Positions 28,441 to 37,480 of a stretch of DNA of 51,377 nt are shown in pieces. The DNA lies in NCBI RefSeq assembly GCF_000315055.1, contig NZ_BAER01000097.1, forward strand, positions 1-51,377, read 5' to 3'. Source of the stretch: Paraglaciecola polaris LMG 21857 (GTDB lineage: Bacteria; Pseudomonadota; Gammaproteobacteria; Enterobacterales; Alteromonadaceae). The notes under the pieces are model-generated. The model made no database searches, was not told where the DNA came from, and saw only the letters and a list, made by a program, of their open reading frames with translations. The stretch's first letter is position 1; each line of letters opens with the position of its first letter. The position numbers and the translations under genes are program-made.

Positions 28441-30051
28441 TTAGACTGCAACGTCGAATTGATTCATGGTGTTATCTTTACCTGATGCTTTTAGTGCTTG
28501 GTCACCAGAGAAATATTCTTTGTGATCATCACCTAAATTAGAGCCGGCCATCGCTTGGTGTTTAACGCACGCTAAACCTTCACGTAACTCTTTACGCTGC
28601 ACCCCTTTTACGTAGGCTAGCATGCCTTCTTCACCGAAGTATCCCTTAGCGAGATTGTCTGTTGACAATGCAGCAGTGTGATAGGTTGGTAACGTAATCA
28701 AATGATGGAAAATACCGGCTTCACGTGCCGCATCAGCTTGGAATGTACGTACTTTTTCATCGGCTTCTAGGGCTAGCTCTGTTGTATCATAACGAACGGA
28801 CATCAATTCATCACGTTTGTAATCAGACAGATCTTTACCGTTTTCAGCCCAAGTATCAAATACCTGTTGACGGAAGTTCAGTGTCCAGTTGAACGATGGA
28901 GAATTATTATAAACAAGCTTCGCATCTGGAACCTGTTTACGGATCGCATTAACCATTTCACCAATTTGTTGTACGTGAGGCTTTTCGGTCTCTATCCATA
29001 ACAAATCAGCACCGTTTTGTAATGACGTTACGCAGTCAAGTACCACACGGTCAAAACCAGTGTCTTCTTTAAATTTGTACAAACCATTTGGTAAGCGAAC
29101 AGGTTTCACTAACTTGCCATCAAGCTTGAGGACTGAATCACCGTCTTTTAAATCTGCAACAGAATCAACAGCAGTTGTTTCAAGGAATGCATTGTACTGG
29201 GCGGCTAAATCATTTGCTGATTGAGATACTGGGATTTTCTGTGTTAAGCCTGCGCCTAAAGAATCAGTACGAGCCACAATGACGCCATCATCTACGCCTA
29301 GCTCTAGGAATGCATAACGTACCGCGTTGATTTTACATAGAAAATCTTCATGTGGTACGGTTACTTTGCCGTCCTGGTGGCCACATTGCTTCGCATCAGA
29401 AACCTGGTTTTCAATTTGAATACAGCATGCACCTGCTTCAATCATTTTTTTAGCTAATAAATAGGTTGCTTCTTCGTTACCGAAACCTGCATCAATGTCA
29501 GCAATAATAGGCACCACGTGTGTTTGGTAGTTGTCTATTTTATCTTGAATATCTTGAATATCTTGAATACTCTCACCGGCTTCTTTTGCCTTGTCTAGGG
29601 CTGAAAACAACTCACCCAGCTCTTTTGCATCTGCTTGGCGTAAGAAAGTATACAGTTCTTCAATTAAGGCAGGTACCGATGTCTTTTCGTGCATAGATTG
29701 ATCAGGAAGTGGACCAAACTCCGAACGTAATGCTGCGACCATCCATCCTGATAAATATAAGTAGCGTTTATCAGTCGTACCGTGGTGCTTTTTGATTGCT
29801 AACATTTTTTGTTGGCCAATAAATCCATGCCAGCAGCCTAAAGATTGGGTATAAGAGCTTGAATCTTTATCGTAGTCAGCCATGTCTTTACGCATAATTT
29901 CAGCGGTGTACTTCGCAATGTCTAGGCCAGTTTTAAAACGGTTCTGCGCCTTCATGCGGGCAACATATTCAGGGTTAATGGCGTTCCACGTTTGGCTATT
30001 TGCACCAGTTAACGCTTGAGCTGCTTGAATGTCATTTGTGTAATTAGACAT
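28441..30051 (-). CDS. aceA: Isocitrate lyase
   Basis: A 536-residue isocitrate lyase, which splits isocitrate to glyoxylate and succinate as first step of the glyoxylate shunt. The catalytic motif is KQCGH at residues 221-225 with Cys223 as the general acid; the K-Q form and the extra length (about 530 rather than 430) match the Pseudomonas/Acinetobacter-type subfamily. The ribosome site AAGGA lies 8 bases before the ATG. Residues 162-170 are three tandem copies of IQD coded by an exact 9-bp repeat. It has its own terminator. Confidence 0.95.
   Translation of the reverse strand: MSNYTNDIQAAQALTGANSQTWNAINPEYVARMKAQNRFKTGLDIAKYTAEIMRKDMADYDKDSSSYTQSLGCWHGFIGQQKMLAIKKHHGTTDKRYLYLSGWMVAALRSEFGPLPDQSMHEKTSVPALIEELYTFLRQADAKELGELFSALDKAKEAGESIQDIQDIQDKIDNYQTHVVPIIADIDAGFGNEEATYLLAKKMIEAGACCIQIENQVSDAKQCGHQDGKVTVPHEDFLCKINAVRYAFLELGVDDGVIVARTDSLGAGLTQKIPVSQSANDLAAQYNAFLETTAVDSVADLKDGDSVLKLDGKLVKPVRLPNGLYKFKEDTGFDRVVLDCVTSLQNGADLLWIETEKPHVQQIGEMVNAIRKQVPDAKLVYNNSPSFNWTLNFRQQVFDTWAENGKDLSDYKRDELMSVRYDTTELALEADEKVRTFQADAAREAGIFHHLITLPTYHTAALSTDNLAKGYFGEEGMLAYVKGVQRKELREGLACVKHQAMAGSNLGDDHKEYFSGDQALKASGKDNTMNQFDVAV
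29542..29568. repeat. Three tandem 9-bp repeats inside aceA
   Basis: ATCTTGAAT is repeated exactly three times head to tail and encodes IQD-IQD-IQD on the minus strand. It is in phase, so gain or loss of a unit by slippage would keep the frame. Confidence 0.9.
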
Positions 30052-30527
30052 GACGATGTTCCTTATGTTTGTAGAGTAAAATTTGATTAGCGTGTTTACT
30101 GAATTGATGTTTTTGCTAACCGATGACCGAATCCTACTGTTAGATTTATAATAACGAAAGGAAATGCTATTTATTCTTGATATTCATTTTGTGAATGACT
30201 GTGGGCACGATTATTTAAACGTGAATCGGTTGAAGAAAGACACGCAGATATTTGGTGTGATAACAGGCCATCCAATTGATTTTATTAAAACGGAAAGTGC
30301 CCAATGAGCATTGAATCCTACTCTAACGTCGTGGCCAAAATGATTTGGCTACTACAGCGCACTGGATAATTTATATAGGGATGTTTGAGATATGACGGTG
30401 CAACATTACATATCTTGCTACATTTTACTTGCGCTATTTTGTAAAAAAAATGCTCAGATTCTACGTCTTGTCATAAAACCCTGCGTATAATCAACCGTTT
30501 AAGTATTAAGCAATATATAGGATCGAA
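30052..30527. other. Divergent intergenic region between aceA and alkaline phosphatase
   Basis: About 480 bp that must carry both promoters. A TATAAT box at 30486-30491 lies 37 bp before the phosphatase start, without a good -35. No RNA gene, small gene or strong operator palindrome is seen. Confidence 0.5.
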
Positions 30528-31817
30528 ATGAAGTTTGTGAGTACAGTCTTACTATCAACCTTGTGTATGGCAGCAATAGCGCAAGAACCCAAGAATGTGA
30601 TTATGGTGGTAGGCGACGGTATGGGCCCAGCTTATACCACTGCATACCGTTACTTTGCGGACGACCGAACGACCCCAGCTGTAGAGCAGACTGTTTTCGA
30701 TCGTCTACTTGTCGGTATGGCAAGTACGTATCCTGCAAGGGTGTCTGGATACGTGACAGACTCCGCCGCGGGGGCAACTGCACTGTCAACGGGAACCAAA
30801 ACCTATAACGGTGCCATTGCCGTAGATGTAGATAAGGAACCGGTTCAGACGGTATTAGAGTGGGCCAAGAAACAAGGCATGAAAACAGGCGTAGCCGTAA
30901 CCTCACAGATAAATCATGCCACGCCTGCTGGTTATTCGAGCCACAATGAAAGCAGAAAAAACTACAACGAAATTGCCGATAGTTATTTTGACCGTAAAGT
31001 AGCAAACACATTTGTACTTGATGTGATGCTGGGTGGCGGTTGGAATTATTTTAAGCGCGATGATAGAGATCTCGTGACGGAATTTACCGATGCTGGCTAC
31101 CAATATGTAGATACAATTTCGGCGCTACAAAACACTGATGTCTCCAAACCATTGCTCGGATTGTTTGCTGACAAGGGTTTGAACTGGGCATTGGATATGC
31201 CTGACAAGCAGCGTTTGCAGACCCTTACACAAGCTGCGGTTAAACATCTTGAAAATGACAAAGGTTTTTTTCTATTAGTTGAGGCCAGTCAGGTTGATTG
31301 GGCTGGCCACTCTAACGATGTGGGGGCAGCCATGGGAGAGATGCAAGATTTAGCTCAGACTATGACTTGGTTGGAACAATATGTTGATGCGCATCCTGAT
31401 ACCTTGGTGGTATTGACGGCAGACCACAGTACAGGTGGTTTTACTATTGGGGCTGATACTATTTATAAATGGGAACCTCAATGGCTGGAAAATCTTAAAG
31501 CGTCTCCATTTAATATTGCTAAGCAAGTTATGGCGACGAACAATAAAGTAGCATTAGCCAGCGAGTTACTGGGCTTTACACTTACCGAGGATGAAAAATC
31601 CCTGGTGAATGCTATCGATACCCAAGATGAAGAAATTGCCTATCAAACGATCAAAACGCTTCTCGATTTGCGCACAAATACAGGTTGGACTACTGGCGGT
31701 CACACTGGCGTTGATGTACCTGTATTTGCGAAAGGCCCAGGTAGTGAAAAATTCCGTGGATTGTTAAACAACACTCAAGTCGCGGATAACATTTTTACGT
31801 TGCTGGGGCGGAAATAA
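30528..31817 (+). CDS. Alkaline phosphatase
   Basis: A 429-residue PhoA-superfamily enzyme. The signal peptide ends near residue 18 (AIAQ). The metal-binding start NVIMVVGDGMG carries Asp30, and the phosphorylated nucleophile is Ser79 in VTDSAAGATALSTG. Metal-ligand motifs follow as ADHSTGGF and GGHTGVDVPVFAKGPG. It releases phosphate from organic esters in the periplasm or outside the cell. Shorter than classical enzymes with crown domains, it fits the marine/Vibrio type. A strong terminator follows. Confidence 0.92.
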   Translation: MKFVSTVLLSTLCMAAIAQEPKNVIMVVGDGMGPAYTTAYRYFADDRTTPAVEQTVFDRLLVGMASTYPARVSGYVTDSAAGATALSTGTKTYNGAIAVDVDKEPVQTVLEWAKKQGMKTGVAVTSQINHATPAGYSSHNESRKNYNEIADSYFDRKVANTFVLDVMLGGGWNYFKRDDRDLVTEFTDAGYQYVDTISALQNTDVSKPLLGLFADKGLNWALDMPDKQRLQTLTQAAVKHLENDKGFFLLVEASQVDWAGHSNDVGAAMGEMQDLAQTMTWLEQYVDAHPDTLVVLTADHSTGGFTIGADTIYKWEPQWLENLKASPFNIAKQVMATNNKVALASELLGFTLTEDEKSLVNAIDTQDEEIAYQTIKTLLDLRTNTGWTTGGHTGVDVPVFAKGPGSEKFRGLLNNTQVADNIFTLLGRK

Positions 31818-31863
31818 CCGTTACAGATGCGTTTTAGCATCGCTGAGACATTGTAAAATGTAT

Positions 31864-31901
31864 AAAAAAACGCTGACAGAGGGTTCTATCAGCGTTTTTT
31901 T
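31864..31901. terminator. Bidirectional terminator between converging genes
   Basis: AAAAAAACGCTGA (31864-31876) pairs with TCAGCGTTTTTTT (31889-31901). A-run and U-run on the two sides serve both the phosphatase gene (plus strand) and the VC0807-like gene (minus strand). Confidence 0.88.
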
Positions 31902-31942
31902 GTTTTGCATCAAACAAAATATTTATCCGCTCGGGCAGCTCA

Positions 31943-32641
31943 TTATTGCTGGGCTAAAAAGTTCTCTAATTCTTCACCCGTTAACTTCTTAATTTGGGCA
32001 AAGAGATACCATAGTGCACCCATTAACATAATCATGCTAGGGATCACGATGACGGGGTAGCTAAGAGCCGTCATGCGGCCTAGTTCTTCTGTGTACTCGG
32101 TCGTACCGGGAGCGCTCACTAGAATGACTTTTGCTAATACGTAATTTAAAAACGAGGAGAGAAAAAACGATCCAGCGACAATATAGGAGCTAATAGCCAT
32201 TTTAGCTTCGAAGTCGCCAGTAGTACCTTTGGCTTCGAGTGCTTGATTCAGGTTATCCCAATTAACAATTTGCTCATTTAACACCAATACTTTCAACAGG
32301 GGTTTAGCTGTGCGCTGGGTGACGAGAACCGCGATCCCGATGAAAGCTGGAATTGCCGCTTCTTTTATGGCGATATATTCAGCAGGAAGCTCCAATAAAC
32401 TGATACCACCGGTTAATATGACACTGACGATACCGAGAATTGAGAAAGCATTCACCTTGCCAGACTCTTTAAGATCCCAAAGACCATAGCCGATAGGAAA
32501 GATCAGTGCGGCAACAATACTCCAAGCAGGGCCTAAGTATTCATCAGAGCTTAAATTACTCATGATTACGACGGGGATAATAATATTAAACGCGAGATTT
32601 CCGAAAAAACCATTCTGCTTTTTAGGGGCTTGATTACTCAT
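31943..32641 (-). CDS. Membrane protein of the VC0807 family
   Basis: A 232-residue multi-pass inner-membrane protein with five to six hydrophobic segments (from IIIPVVIMSNLSS near residue 17 to YPVIVIPSMIMLMGALWYLF near residue 196). It matches the VC0807 family seen in Vibrio and relatives, whose function is not known. It lies 113 bp downstream of the rhomboid gene on the same strand. Confidence 0.65.
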   Translation of the reverse strand: MSNQAPKKQNGFFGNLAFNIIIPVVIMSNLSSDEYLGPAWSIVAALIFPIGYGLWDLKESGKVNAFSILGIVSVILTGGISLLELPAEYIAIKEAAIPAFIGIAVLVTQRTAKPLLKVLVLNEQIVNWDNLNQALEAKGTTGDFEAKMAISSYIVAGSFFLSSFLNYVLAKVILVSAPGTTEYTEELGRMTALSYPVIVIPSMIMLMGALWYLFAQIKKLTGEELENFLAQQ

Positions 32642-32754
32642 TTTTGCCTTTAAGTGTTTTTAAACTGCGTCTTGGATTATAGGGCAGTTGTACCGCGTGC
32701 TCTAGTACAACCTGTGGTTAATTTAACGTCTGTTCACAATCATCACTCAGGTGG

Positions 32755-33336
32755 CTATAAACGAACGTTTTTCGCCCACAGCCGAGCAGCGATCAATCCC
32801 GAGATAAATCCAAATAAATGGCCTTCCCAAGATACAAATGTTCGAGCGGGCAGCACACCAAATATCAAACCTCCGTAGAAAAATCCAACTAATAGGGAGA
32901 TGGCAATTAAGCTAAATTTACGGCTTAGAAATCCAGCAAGTAACAAGAAGCCAAAGTAACTGTAAATAACACTGCTCATGCCGATATGACTGGCGGAGCG
33001 CCCAAATAGCCAAACCAATAAGCCTGTGAGTATGATGCAAAATAGCGTAACAGCGAAAAATCGTTTATTGCCGTATTGCAGCATCAGAAAACTGAGTACA
33101 CATAAAGGTACGATGTTAGATAGGTAGTGGCTAAAGCTGCCATGTAAAAATGGTCCTAGGACCACCCCAATGAGCCCAGGGACATAGCGCGGTATGTTAC
33201 CGAATTGGTTTAACATTCGCCCGGTCAACAAGTTAATCACTTCTATGGCGGTAACCAGGATAAAGATACAGCTGACGATTTTAAGTTGCTGACTTAACCG
33301 GGAAGAGGAGCGGGATGAGATGGTTTTGCTATTCAT
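32755..33336 (-). CDS. Rhomboid-family intramembrane serine protease
   Basis: A 193-residue polytopic protein of the rhomboid family. HGSFSHYLSN (residues 65-74) matches the H-x8-N region that lines the active site, the nucleophile segment is HIGMSSVIYS with Ser121, and the partner His is His173 in WEGHLFGFISG. The nucleophile motif is G-M-S-S rather than the usual G-x-S-G. It should cut membrane proteins within the bilayer; target unknown. It lies 67 bp after the YgiC-like gene. Confidence 0.78.
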   Translation of the reverse strand: MNSKTISSRSSSRLSQQLKIVSCIFILVTAIEVINLLTGRMLNQFGNIPRYVPGLIGVVLGPFLHGSFSHYLSNIVPLCVLSFLMLQYGNKRFFAVTLFCIILTGLLVWLFGRSASHIGMSSVIYSYFGFLLLAGFLSRKFSLIAISLLVGFFYGGLIFGVLPARTFVSWEGHLFGFISGLIAARLWAKNVRL

Positions 33337-33403
33337 AAAGCTGCGTTATAGAAATGGTAAGTCAAGTGTGACCTAAACAGTTCGCAAATGAGATGTCAAA
33401 TTG

Positions 33404-34567
33404 TCACAAAATAATATGTGGTAAGTATCTCGACATATCTTGGGTAATAAGCGAGGTATCTTCACGCACGGAGATCCCAGCGGGCTGGTCATTCACCAAC
33501 CATGCACCAATTAAGGTGTGATTACTGCCAAATTTAGGCAATGGTGCATACGCTTGATAAATAAATCCTTCTTCACCATATGGCCCCTTTGCCTCAAGCA
33601 CGGTTTTACCGTGTTCAATGACGCTGATGTTCGCTCCCTCTCGAGAGAATATCGGTTTTTTGACCAACTTAGTCTCTTTTGCTAAGTGCAATTCATCTTC
33701 AAAATAAGAGGGGAGTAAGTTTGGATGGCCTGGAAACATCTGCCACAGCATGGGCATTAAGGCCTTGTTGGATAAAACAGATTTCCATAGGGGTTCAATC
33801 CAATGGCTTCCTGATGGGCCAATATGTGGCGCAAAATCTTCGCGCTGCATAAACTCCCAAGGATAAAGCTTAAATAACGATTCGATAATTTGATCGTCAT
33901 GGTCGGTGAATGCCCCACTTTCACTCAAGCCAATATCTTCCATATACACAAAATAATCGGCAATACCTGCTTCTCTGGCGCAATCTTGAAGGTATTGAAC
34001 TGTGCCTCTGTCTTCATCAGTGTCTTTGCAGCAAGCGAAATGCATGAAGTCCAGCTGATAATGCTGGGCTATATCACCAAAGCGCGTCACTAGCTTCTCT
34101 TGCAGTGAATTAAATTGATCTGCTCCTTTGTGGATAGCGCCCTTATTGACTTGCTCTTCTAACCATAGCCATTGCCAAAAACCACTTTCGTAAAGCGATG
34201 TAGGGGTATCGGCGTTGTTTTCGTATAATTTAGCCGGTCCGCTACCGTCGTAGCTGAAATCCAATCGTGAGTACAAACTCGGATCACGGTTGTACCAAGA
34301 GTCGGCGATGGGCTGCCAAAATGCTTGCGGGATCTGAAAGCGTGCCAGTAGCGCTTCATCCTGAATAACGCGCTCCACCACAGCTAAACACATCTGATGA
34401 ATATCAGCAGTGGGCTGTTCTATGTCATTTTCAATTTGTGCCAATGTGAACTGGTAGTATGCGGACTCATCCCAGTAAGGTTCGCCATGCATAGTATGAA
34501 ACTTAAAACCGAAATCAGCAGCTTTACGCTGCCAATTGGGTCTTTGCTTGATTGGAATACGAAACAT
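33404..34567 (-). CDS. Glutathionylspermidine synthase-like ATP-grasp ligase (YgiC/YjfC)
   Basis: A 387-residue ATP-grasp protein matching the synthetase half of glutathionylspermidine synthase. Markers are [20 protein letters not shown] (about residues 121-140), [12 protein letters not shown] (about residue 306) and [17 protein letters not shown] near residue 328. It lacks the amidase half. In E. coli YgiC and YjfC are stand-alone relatives with uncertain substrates; a peptide-polyamine or protein-tail ligation has been proposed for this neighbourhood type. It follows the ygiB-like gene by 6 bp. Confidence 0.88.
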   Translation of the reverse strand: MFRIPIKQRPNWQRKAADFGFKFHTMHGEPYWDESAYYQFTLAQIENDIEQPTADIHQMCLAVVERVIQDEALLARFQIPQAFWQPIADSWYNRDPSLYSRLDFSYDGSGPAKLYENNADTPTSLYESGFWQWLWLEEQVNKGAIHKGADQFNSLQEKLVTRFGDIAQHYQLDFMHFACCKDTDEDRGTVQYLQDCAREAGIADYFVYMEDIGLSESGAFTDHDDQIIESLFKLYPWEFMQREDFAPHIGPSGSHWIEPLWKSVLSNKALMPMLWQMFPGHPNLLPSYFEDELHLAKETKLVKKPIFSREGANISVIEHGKTVLEAKGPYGEEGFIYQAYAPLPKFGSNHTLIGAWLVNDQPAGISVREDTSLITQDMSRYLPHIIL

Positions 34568-34573
34568 AGCGGA

Positions 34574-35188
34574 CTAACCGCCCCAACCACCGGAGCGTTT
34601 ACTTGAACTACCCCAGCTAGATTTTGCTCGAACACTGCTGCCAAAACCGCCACGGCTCATGGTTTTAGTCACGCTCGGTTTCGCTTTGAAAGCGCTCTTA
34701 TTGACGTCCATGTTACGACGACGATAGTCACCATAGTCACTGCCATCAGCACCCATCCAGCGCTGGCGATAGGATGAGTAAGGGGAGTAAGAAGTGAACA
34801 TCGGCTGCGTATTATAACCTCTAGGAGATAACAAATTACTCAGCATGTAACCAGCCATAAACGGCATAAAGAATGAACCACTATCACTGCGTGTATAGTT
34901 ACACTGATTTGCCCCAAACTCTTCTTCGCAAACTTGCCTAGATGCGTATTTGGGGCCTGTGCGTTGTGCTTCGTCAAGGGCGTCTTGATAGGCTGTTTTA
35001 CATAATTCTGCCTGACTGGGGTTTTGATTGATACAGTCATCAACACCCGTATACACGGTAGCTTTTTCGGTTTCTTCACCGCAGCCGCTTAACATGACCG
35101 CGGCAATGCCTAAGGCTAATGGTTTAACCGAAAAGCCTTTACGCATACTTGCTAGATTGATATTTGAAGAGCGTTTACGCTGGGTCAT
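34574..35188 (-). CDS. YgiB-like lipoprotein (DUF1190)
   Basis: A 204-residue DUF1190 protein. The ATG at 35188 is chosen because GGAGG lies just upstream, rather than a start eight codons earlier. A hydrophobic segment ends in a lipobox-like LSGC (Cys36). Conserved parts are VDDCINQNPSQAELCKTAY and VCEEEFGANQC; the C-terminus is rich in Ser, Gly, Arg and Trp (GGFGSSVRAKSSWGSSSKRS). It is partnered with the YgiC-like ligase in many genomes, and its Gly/Ser-rich tail could be the ligase's target (inference). Confidence 0.82.
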   Translation of the reverse strand: MTQRKRSSNINLASMRKGFSVKPLALGIAAVMLSGCGEETEKATVYTGVDDCINQNPSQAELCKTAYQDALDEAQRTGPKYASRQVCEEEFGANQCNYTRSDSGSFFMPFMAGYMLSNLLSPRGYNTQPMFTSYSPYSSYRQRWMGADGSDYGDYRRRNMDVNKSAFKAKPSVTKTMSRGGFGSSVRAKSSWGSSSKRSGGWGG

Positions 35189-35196
35189 ATGTCCTC

Positions 35197-35613
35197 CTAG
35201 TAAGTCATGCACGCGGCATTTATTAGGCCCACTGCAATAGAAATCGCAGCTAAAATAGTGCCTGCTGATATTTCGTTATTGACAATGCGTTCGGCAATTT
35301 TTGGCATAAAGGTAAAGCGCAATAATAAAAACGCCACGACCTGAGCAATTATGGCTACCACACCCCAAACGATAAAATCTACCAAGGACGCTGAGTTAGC
35401 CACTGCGCTAGAAAGTGCTAGTGCAAATCCGACTATCGCTCCGCCAAAACCGATAGCAGCCGCAAGGTTCTTTTCTTGTTTAACCAGTTTCCACTCATCG
35501 TGTGGAGTGACAAAGGCATAAACTATTTTAAATATAAAAAGCAGTACTATGGATACAGCGAAGTAGGCCACAAAATGTCCCAGACCAGCGATTGAGTTTA
35601 GAATTGTTTCCAT
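35197..35613 (-). CDS. yjfL: YjfL-like membrane protein (DUF350)
   Basis: A 138-residue protein with four predicted membrane helices, two DUF350 units (FVAYFAVSIVLLFIFKIVYA near residue 13 and FIVWGVVAIIAQVVAFLLL near residue 80). Its function is unknown; in E. coli it sits in the yjfIJKLMC cluster. It ends 8 bp before the YgiB-like gene, so the two are clearly co-transcribed. Confidence 0.85.
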   Translation of the reverse strand: METILNSIAGLGHFVAYFAVSIVLLFIFKIVYAFVTPHDEWKLVKQEKNLAAAIGFGGAIVGFALALSSAVANSASLVDFIVWGVVAIIAQVVAFLLLRFTFMPKIAERIVNNEISAGTILAAISIAVGLINAACMTY

Positions 35614-35641
35614 TTTTGTTCCTTAGATTGAATGCGTATTG

Positions 35642-36289
35642 TTAGCCATTAATAGTAATGTCTGCTTGCTCAATATTAAAACCACTGCTTATGACCAAGC
35701 AGCGATCGAGATTTTGTCCTACTAATTTTTCTTCACCGCTAACGAGTAGTGTTTCTACGTTGTTTCCCTCAAGCTCGCGCTCGTACAACATAACGAACTG
35801 ATCCGTTTCGCTTGTATCACCGTCTTCTTCATACGTTTTTTCGGTCATCGCCACTGCGGGGGAAATATCACCCACGGCATCCCATACTCGCTGGTAGGTA
35901 TGACCTTCCAATGAATATTGAGGTTGAGATATTTCATTTTTGAGCAATTGTTGCCATTGGGCATCTGAGCCAACCGTTTTGGTTTCATAGAAATACCACA
36001 ACTTAACGTCAGTAATGTGATTTTCTGTTACGCCACCATCTAATACCACCTGTAAGAAGGCGTCATCATCGGTGTAGAAGCGTAAAATTTTACCACCTGT
36101 GTCTAAATCAACCTCGCCAACACCTTGGATGATGTGCGAACTAGCCGCTGAATCGATAATTAGACTGGGTTCGATTAACTTTAGTCTGAGTGGATCAATT
36201 TGAAACGAGCCGCCCAAATATAGGCCCATAATTTCAGGTGCTTTAGGTGTTGTGGGCGTGTCTTTTTTGCCAAATAATTTGCTAAACAT
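35642..36289 (-). CDS. yjfK: YjfK-like protein (DUF2491)
   Basis: A 215-residue soluble protein of the DUF2491 family, without known function. The start is the ATG of MFSKLFGKK at 36289, preceded by GAGGA and directly after the stop of the channel gene; an upstream in-frame ATG would lie inside that gene. Conserved segments include LYLGGSFQIDPLRL and VWYFYET-like KLWYFYETK. It lies 28 bp before the yjfL gene on the transcript. Confidence 0.82.
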   Translation of the reverse strand: MFSKLFGKKDTPTTPKAPEIMGLYLGGSFQIDPLRLKLIEPSLIIDSAASSHIIQGVGEVDLDTGGKILRFYTDDDAFLQVVLDGGVTENHITDVKLWYFYETKTVGSDAQWQQLLKNEISQPQYSLEGHTYQRVWDAVGDISPAVAMTEKTYEEDGDTSETDQFVMLYERELEGNNVETLLVSGEEKLVGQNLDRCLVISSGFNIEQADITING

Positions 36290-36290
36290 G

Positions 36291-37340
36291 CTATTCCTCG
36301 GAAAAACGTTGCCATTCAATTTTTTTAATTCGCGCTTTAGCGATATAAAACACTTTATCCCCTGGTGATAACTGTTCATCTAAATCGGGATTGACTTGTA
36401 TATTCAGTCGGTCATGGCTTTTTGCTGTGCCAATCAAAGTCGCGTTATAACGAGATTTAAGTTGGTTAAATGCCGCGCGCACTTGAATGTGTCCCGAATT
36501 AAGGGGCAGGGAGTCTGAATACTGGGCTTGGCCTTCGGTGACACTGAGCAAATCGTGGTGTAAAACGCTCGACCCTGGATCAAATGCGGACTTAGCCAGC
36601 ATTTCAATGGCTACGCTTGGGGTACACTCTACATTCGGACAATGACGCTGAAGTAAATTTGCCAAGGTTTCATCGGTAAAGTAGGCAACCATCTGTGCAT
36701 TAGGATTACGCTGGCTGCAATATAAAGCGGTGGTCATGGTCAAGTCGTCTTCTGGGTTGTCCATCAAGACCACTTTAGCATCGGCAATACAGGCTCTGTC
36801 CATGTCTTTGTCATTGCTAAAACTATTGACCTTAACAAATTCAACTTTATCTGGCATGGGGTTGATGATGTCAGCGCGCACACACAGCACTATAGTTGGC
36901 TTCTCATCTACAGCTTCCCGTTCGCGCAGCAATAAATCTAATAACCGCAATGTACGTTGTTCGTTCCATCCAAGCACCAATATGTGGTTTGAAACAGATA
37001 AACTTTGCAAGCCTTTTACTCCTTTTAACCACTGAAACGATACCCATGAAGCCACACGACCAATTATTAACGCAAAAAAGCTTAAACCCACAGGAATGAC
37101 ATACAACGAGACGATGTATTTCCCCGCGGATGTAGCGGGAGAAAAATCGCCATAGCCAACCGTGGACCCCGTCACGACTAACCAATAAATAAAGTCAGTG
37201 CTGTTGGTTAATGCCTCTTCTCCTGCTAGGGCCATTAAACACCAACTCGAAATGGCGTAAAAACTTAATGCTGATAGCAGGGTATACCAGCGCATTTCGG
37301 CAAAATACTGGGAGAGTATTTTACGTATTGTAGAAAACAT
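36291..37340 (-). CDS. Potassium channel with RCK/TrkA-N domain
   Basis: A 349-residue two-helix channel. A first membrane helix (about residues 19-38), the pore with selectivity filter TVGYGD at residues 60-65, a second helix (about 74-95), and then a cytoplasmic Rossmann-type regulator domain starting HILVLGWNEQ near residue 118. It should form a tetrameric K+ channel in the inner membrane, gated by a ligand bound to the RCK domain. It lies between the pspA-like and yjfK genes and is spaced 1 bp from yjfK, so it belongs to the same stress operon. Confidence 0.88.
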   Translation of the reverse strand: MFSTIRKILSQYFAEMRWYTLLSALSFYAISSWCLMALAGEEALTNSTDFIYWLVVTGSTVGYGDFSPATSAGKYIVSLYVIPVGLSFFALIIGRVASWVSFQWLKGVKGLQSLSVSNHILVLGWNEQRTLRLLDLLLREREAVDEKPTIVLCVRADIINPMPDKVEFVKVNSFSNDKDMDRACIADAKVVLMDNPEDDLTMTTALYCSQRNPNAQMVAYFTDETLANLLQRHCPNVECTPSVAIEMLAKSAFDPGSSVLHHDLLSVTEGQAQYSDSLPLNSGHIQVRAAFNQLKSRYNATLIGTAKSHDRLNIQVNPDLDEQLSPGDKVFYIAKARIKKIEWQRFSEE

Positions 37341-37427
37341 GGCGTAATTTCAGGTTATTGTTATTTTGGGATATTCTTTCACACCTCAGGTCATTAGCCA
37401 ATGTAAGACTGAGGGCTGGGGATTGAA

Positions 37428-37476
37428 CCGCACATTACCAATTTGCTAATGCAGACTGGCAATGTGGGTAGTGCGG
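37428..37476 (-). other. Stem-loop between pspA-like and K+ channel genes
   Basis: CACATTACCA (37430-37439) pairs with TGGCAATGTG (37456-37465) at 9 of 10 positions; CCGCA before it and TGCGG (37471-37475) after it add an outer stem. It lies just past the pspA-like stop without a U-run. It may be an mRNA-stability or attenuation hairpin that tunes expression of the downstream genes. Confidence 0.5.
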
Positions 37477-37480
37477 TATA

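Noticed and set aside
30460-30495. Possible Pho box before the alkaline phosphatase gene (TTGTCAT at 30468 near TATAAT at 30486)
   Set aside because: Only one half-site matches, no second half at 11-bp spacing, and the distance to the -10 is too short for a PhoB site.
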